In this document: positions 58,569-64,000 of the stretch, piece after piece
Layout: each line of letters opens with the position of its first letter
Numbering within the stretch: position 1 is the stretch's first letter
Assembly (NCBI RefSeq): GCF_030704535.1
Contig: NC_081812.1
Location: 17,927,501-17,991,500, forward strand
Length of the DNA: 64,000 bases
Direction: 5' to 3'
From: Vitis vinifera
Lineage: Eukaryota; Streptophyta; Magnoliopsida; Vitales; Vitaceae
Made by a program: the position numbers and the translations under genes
The notes under the pieces: model-generated
The model's database searches: none
What the model was told of the DNA's origin: nothing
The model's input: the letters and a program-made list of their open reading frames with translations, nothing else

Positions 58569-59473
58569 TATTATAACTATCTATCGCTATTTTTGAGTTA
58601 CCTTTAATATTTGAGTTTAAGAACTTATTGTTCTTAACAACTAGATGTTATTTTTAAAAGTCGAACATTTTGTAATAATTATTAAAACATTATCCGTATG
58701 TCTACTTACAACTATTTTTATAATTTCATTAGAATATCTAATAACCCATACTGATACACTTCTATTATCTACCCTTAAACCATTAAAATTTAATTTAAAA
58801 CTTTCATTAATGGGAGGAATTCAATGAATCTATTTTTCAACTACGCGAGATACATTATATCATTCGTTTTGAAGATAAGAATCAGTCACACATTCCTGAA
58901 GATTTTAAAAGTTTAAGAGAGTTTTCTCAGTAATGAGAAAGGGGTTGGATTGAATTTTTTTAAACACTATGTGATTTATATGGATTTGTACATTCCATAA
59001 AATAATAACTTTTCCCAAAGGACAGTTGAAGAATTTGCAATTAATTTTGTAGTTTTTATACACCATTTCAATCGAAGATAAAAAAAATCACCTTCAAACA
59101 AAAATGGTGTGAACAATTAAACTTGATGTGACTCCAAATTCTTTGAACAAAAGAATTTAAAAATATGGTTAATATTTTTAATATTTTGATTGCATAGACA
59201 ACGTACATGTCTAAAATTTTCATTCTTCTAGCTATTAAGAACTTGTGAGTAGGGAAAGCATTTTTAATAACAACCATAAGAAAAAATTTATTTTTGGCAT
59301 AATATTTAATTTCTAAATCCAATGCAGAAATTTGGGTTTAGGGTACACCAAAAGCTTTCTCATTGTCCAAGATTTTGATTGAAGAGTGAACTTACCATCT
59401 TGAGATAAACCCAAAAAAAACTCCAAATTAGTTTTTATTAAAAGAAAGGAAATAAACTTTCCAAGATGCAAGA

Positions 59474-59504
<31 letters not shown>

Positions 59505-59600
59505 TTTATTTTTGTAGATTTAAGCATCACTTCAGAAAAAGTGTTCTTTTGTCATTCTACCTTGAATAATTGGACAACCAAGATATTTGTTAAACCATTA
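58106..59600. other. Intergenic AT-rich DNA
   Basis: No gene. It contains the (TA)n tract listed separately and short low-complexity frames only. Confidence 0.5.
58514..58565. repeat. (TA)n microsatellite
   Basis: About 25 uninterrupted TA units. Confidence 0.95.
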
Positions 59601-59639
59601 GAAAACTTCAATCCAATATATGGCACATTCATGTCTTGA

Positions 59640-61890
59640 TTTTCTTTCTATCAATTGAATAATAGAAGGAAGAAAATAAACCAACCATAAAGAACACAAA
59701 AAACACATAATGATTTACTTGGTTCAGCTTAAAGCCTACATCCGTGGACAAAATAATAATAATCATAAATAAATAAAATAAAAAATAAATAAAATAACTT
59801 TCACTATTACTGAATAAGATTACAACCCTAGAGTTCTCAAATATCAAAGTCTCAATTACACCCAAAAAGATACTCTACCTAAGTTATTATGTTCCTAATA
59901 TTGGACAACATCTCAAATTTCTAATTGAAATATATTCATTTTTATATAAGAAACATCATATAAAATATTTCCTAAGTTAATATGTGATTGTAATTAGATT
60001 TTTATATAATAGGGAAAGCTAACAAGAATATCTTTATAAATATTTTAGGTTAAGAGGGAAAAAAATTATGAGAGAGAAATGAACTTGTGAAGACTATACA
60101 TAATGGATAGAGATGTGAAGAAAAGTAAGAAACATCTAGTAAAGTAAAAGAGGTCACCAAAAGGGCTCATGGTTTTGAGTGAAAATATGAAAGGTGGGGA
60201 AATGTGGATGTTTTGGGACCTAATAGTTGTATTTATTTTTATTCTCTATAATATTATTTATTGTATAATGGAATGCTATCTCTCATTTATAAAGGTAGAC
60301 ATGATTGGTTGAATCATATTACTCTTGCATTTTTGTTTGTGATTTGCTTTATTTTTGTGGTTTTTCTTTGATTTGTTTCCATTAAAACTTTTATTGACCC
60401 AACAAGTGATATCAAAGCTTCCACATATACAAGAAAAATAAGATGTTTTGAGACCTAATAATTGTATCTTTTTTGTCCTCTATAATATTTTATCGTATAG
60501 TGGAATGTTATCTCTAATATGTGGAGGTAAGTATAGTTGGTTAAACCACATTAAAACCTTATGTACCTTTGTGTGTGGTTTATTTTATTTTTATGCTCTT
60601 CCTTTGATATGCTTTCATTAAAGCTTTCACTAACCCAATTAGTGGTTCAGAGTTTTCACATGCATAAAAAATGGAATTAGAGCTTTTGATTGAAGGTATC
60701 TAGAAGAACCTTGAAAGAACAAAGAAGAATATAGTATAAAAGATAATTGCCAAAAGGAATTTTTGTTAAGGTGAAATCAATTATTCTCTCATAAGAATGT
60801 GATACAAGAAACAAGAATTCCGTAGCATATGACAAGATCATAGTACACAAAGAGAACCATGTCACACTAGAAGAGTAAGACACACAAAAAAGTTGTATAT
60901 CGGGGTGAGACAAAAGATTGAATTAATGGAATTTGATTTGAGATGAAAATTATTGGATAGTGTCTCAAATTCCTAATTTGAATATATTCATTTTTGTAAA
61001 AAGAATAACTATATAAATATTTTAAGTCATGAGAGAGAAAAGTTATGAGAAAAAAATGAGTTTGTGAGAACTAAACATGATAGATAGAGATGTAATGAAA
61101 AACAAGAGACACTTGGTGGGGCAAAAAGATTTCTAGTTCAATACGAAGATACAAAAAGTGGAAAATTTTGGGATGTTTTAGGACCCAATAGTTGCATTCA
61201 GTTTTATATTTTTTGTAATATTCTCTATTACATGGTAAATGTTATCTCTTATCTGTAAAGATATGTATGATTGGTTAAATCACATTAAAATCTTATATAC
61301 TTTTATGTATTGATTGCTTTATTTTTGTGTTCTTTCATTAATTTGTTTGCATTAAAGCTTCCATCGAACCAACGTCTAATTACATAGGAACATCTATATA
61401 GGAAACTAATTGCATGATTGTCAAAAATACCTATTCCTAAAAGAAGATCTCACAATAGATTTTGATAACCTTAAGTTCATCATTCTCTTCATTATTGGTA
61501 GAGTATCTCTACCTTTCAATGTTTTTCCTAACCCTTGTTGAATTAACAAGGCATACATCTTAACATATTATAAATTGAAATCATTTCTTCTATCAAACTT
61601 TGCAACCTCAAACTTTATTATCATTATAAGTTTAATAACTTAAGCTCAGATACCAGTTTGTTGTGAAAAATCATGACAAAGAATAATAATAGGGAAAAGA
61701 AAATAGGAGAATAAAAATAGAAAATATATAAAGTATACAATAATTTACGCGGTTTGATTTAAAACCTATATTCACAATCGAATATGAAGAAAAGCTTTCA
61801 CTACCCTAGAGATCTCAAATCTTAAAGCCCAATTACACCCAAAAAGAAACTCTACCTTTCAATCAAAATTTCTTTCTTATATGTTCCTAA
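59640..61890. repeat. Degraded LTR-retrotransposon-derived repeats
   Basis: Blocks recur in the same order. About 59940-60415 resembles 60960-61375, a partial third copy lies at 60430-60670, and about 59690-59900 resembles 61700-61890. The first block ends in AACAAGTGATATCAAAGCTT, which looks like a mutated initiator-Met tRNA primer site (TGGTATCAGAGC) following an LTR. No protein remains. The class (probably Copia-like) is inferred. Confidence 0.5.
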
Positions 61891-61930
61891 TTACATAGGA
61901 ACATTTCATATAGAAAACTAATTGTATAAT

Positions 61931-61933
<3 letters not shown>

Positions 61934-61978
<45 letters not shown>
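61934..61978. repeat. (TA)n microsatellite
   Basis: About 22 TA units within the degraded repeat region. Confidence 0.95.
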
Positions 61979-61982
<4 letters not shown>

Positions 61983-62039
61983 GTCTATAACTAAAAGAAT
62001 ATCTCATAATAGAATATTTTCTTTATAATAGTAAGAAAC

Positions 62040-62520
62040 TCTTATACAAGAATTAGGAGTGTAACTTAGTTGGGTTAATCCAACCCAATCTAAACTCAAC
62101 TTGATTTTTGGATGAGCTTACGCAATCAATTTCAATATTCGAGTTAGGTTTGAGTTAGGTTTTTTCAATTTAAGGTTAATTCAAGTCGATTGGCTAAGGT
62201 TCAAATAACCTGAACTCGATTTAATATTTTTATTATCCTCTAAGATATTTATTTATATTTTAGATTTTTAAGAAAAAATATCAAATATCATATCATTTCT
62301 TTTCATTTTTTTTAGAAAGATATATAAATTTATTTGTACCTTTTGTTTACATTTTAAAATTTTGTCATATTTATTATTTAAATTTTTATATAAATATATA
62401 TAAAAAAAATTTATAAAAACATTACCAATGGATTTTGAATTATACAACTTGTTGAACCACTTAATTTGAACTTAGACAAATGAGGTTGGGTTGGGTAGCT
62501 CAATAACTCATCTATTCAGT
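62040..62520. mobile_element. Probable small hAT-type MITE
   Basis: The left part TTAGGAGTGTAACTTAGTTGG with GGGTTAATCCAACCC, and the right part rich in GGTTGGGTTGGGTAGCTC, resemble the ends of common plant hAT MITEs. I could not define exact termini or a target duplication. Confidence 0.35.
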
Positions 62521-64000
62521 TTGCATACCTCCCTTCAAATCCCATGGACCGTGTGGCATTTTGCCTAGAAAAAAAAGGAAAAAAAAACAAGAAAGCCAAA
62601 TCGGCTTCCATGAAGAAGCTTGGACTTGGCCTAATATGAGTTGGACAAAAAGTTTGGAAGAAAAGAGCAAAAATATGAGTTTTGGAAAGACGGGAAAAAA
62701 AAAAGGGGGCTTGGGCCTATTTGGAAACGGGAAGCCCATGAATCGAGTTGGCTCACTGATTCAACAGTTTCACCATCGGATGGACCAATTAGTTCAACTC
62801 ATTTTCAACATAGTAAACTGAACTCCGATGGCAGGTTGGATTTTTAAAACATTGCTTAAAATAGAATTTGAAAAACCTCAATATCATAACTCGTAAAAAG
62901 CCAACCTGTCTTAGAGGCCATGATTGGGATAGAGTGGGTATCCTCCCCATTCTGCCATTAATTCTTATTGGCTATGACTGCCTAGGCCATGCTAAATTCG
63001 ACGGTTCTTTAATCCCAGGTTTGCCCAATTGATACGCAAGGGAACTTCCCTGTGGCGCTAGATTCAACCCTGCGTGTTCTTAGCTCTGTGCCTACATGTG
63101 CAACTGTTATGTAAATTTGGGCAATAGGTTTCTAGTCAATCCAAAGTCCGCTAAAAGATTCTGGGCCATGTTCGATGCCGCCCCTCTAAGGTAAGGTTTA
63201 GACTGATCTTTAAAATCCAAGACACTAAAACCCAATAAAAAGGTACAAAATTATTATGCGGTGGGATTTCGACCTTGGCCAGAAGGGACATATATGACCA
63301 TTGAACCAAACTTTTATTAGTTTTAAAATGCAGTTTTTTATATTTATTAAATGGCTGGGAGGAGAATTATGCTCCGGAGCTTTATAATAGGTCCAAGCCC
63401 ATTGAAGGTAAAAAATAATAATGCCCCCCTTTTTTGTCTTTTTTCTTTAGTTTATCATTTTTTTTATTTTTTTTATTTTTATTTCAACTTCCTCTTTTCA
63501 TCCTGATCATGTCGTTGTTATCATCATCATCATCATTCTTGTAATTAATGAAAAAAAAAAAAAAAAAACGTTTCTACATAGAAAAGATAACTACCTGAAA
63601 TAAAAATATTATAGATTTTACTTATATTCAAAAAATAAAAGAGAAATATATATAACCTTAGAATTTTTTTGTCATCAAGTCAACATGAATGAGAACCATT
63701 TTAGATTTTACCTGGCAATGAAAGCATGTGGCATACATATCATCAAAGGAGAGATCCTATGCGGAAACCAGGTATATCTATTCCTAGATAGGAAGAAATT
63801 TGAAATTTTTTTTTCCAAGGTTAGGTTTAGTTTCAAAAAATGTTCAGTTCTCGTATTTAGCTGTATTATGAATTTTTTTTTAAAAAAAAAATCAAATATA
63901 ATTAAAAATATGTATTAATCTTTACTGTAAAAAATTAAAATTAGTGAAATGAGTTTGATACCATATACAAAAATAATTTATTTATTATTTTTTGTGTTTT
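62521..64000. other. Intergenic DNA to the window end
   Basis: No gene. The stretch 62750-62860 resembles, inverted, the transposon-like fragment at 53690. The rest is T-rich and A-rich filler, with a short TCA microsatellite near 63520. Confidence 0.45.

Overview
The window is nuclear DNA of a flowering plant, most likely a woody eudicot such as grapevine. The evidence is long AT-rich intergenic DNA, GT-AG introns, plant-type TATA boxes, an SDR110C dehydrogenase gene cluster and nested plant transposons (Gypsy/Tat, CACTA, hAT, Mutator-like). The species is inferred from recalled resemblance and has not been searched. I saw no bacterial genes, CRISPR array, tRNA or rRNA.

Genes. The host genes form one cluster of short-chain dehydrogenase/reductases (SDR), of the kind annotated secoisolariciresinol dehydrogenase-like or momilactone A synthase-like. 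Five intact two-exon genes lie on the minus strand (4130-5114, 18831-19897, 28694-29678, 45046-46043, 49121-50046) and one on the plus strand (55749-57115). In every gene a tiny first exon of 10-14 codons joins exon 2 at an Arg codon. There are also two broken copies. One is a truncated fusion at 5343-5668 and the other is a decayed tandem copy at about 57756-58105. Genes 1-3 are near-identical products of recent segmental duplication. Their flanks (1-8.4 kb, 16.2-20.9 kb, 24-30 kb) share the same repeats, and gene 3 is a mosaic of gene-1-like and gene-2-like sequence.

Mobile DNA between the genes. (a) Two Mutator-like elements at 1403-3436 and 6279-8276 sit at the same point of duplicated flanks, and an empty copy of that site lies near 20.3 kb. 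(b) A 7.7 kb composite at 8439-16166 carries decayed fragments of four unrelated housekeeping genes on one strand: S-adenosylhomocysteine hydrolase, a LAZ1/DUF300 membrane protein, the TRAPPII subunit TRS120 and an RluA-type pseudouridine synthase. A CACTA element (10230-14372, target duplication AAT) has split the TRS120 piece. (c) Long foldback elements lie at 17020-18243 and 25090-28440. The second is interrupted by a hAT element (25188-27599, 8-bp target duplication) that encodes a BED zinc-finger protein without a transposase core. (d) A young, complete 10.5 kb Ty3/Gypsy element of Tat type lies at 32665-43163. It has 808-bp LTRs differing at six positions and the target duplication ACTTA.

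The Gypsy element is the most interesting unit. Gag-protease and pol lie in one frame, separated by a single UAG in the exact tobamovirus-type leaky context CAA-UAG-CAA-UUA. The rest of pol has RT, RNase H, a second RNase H and integrase, with two further in-frame stops that look like inactivating mutations. Downstream on the opposite strand is an apparently intact three-exon gene of about 743 codons with its own TATA box.

The remaining stretches (about 20-25, 30-32.6, 43.2-45, 46-49, 50-55.6 and 58-64 kb) are AT-rich and hold microsatellites and degraded repeat fragments but no gene I can support.
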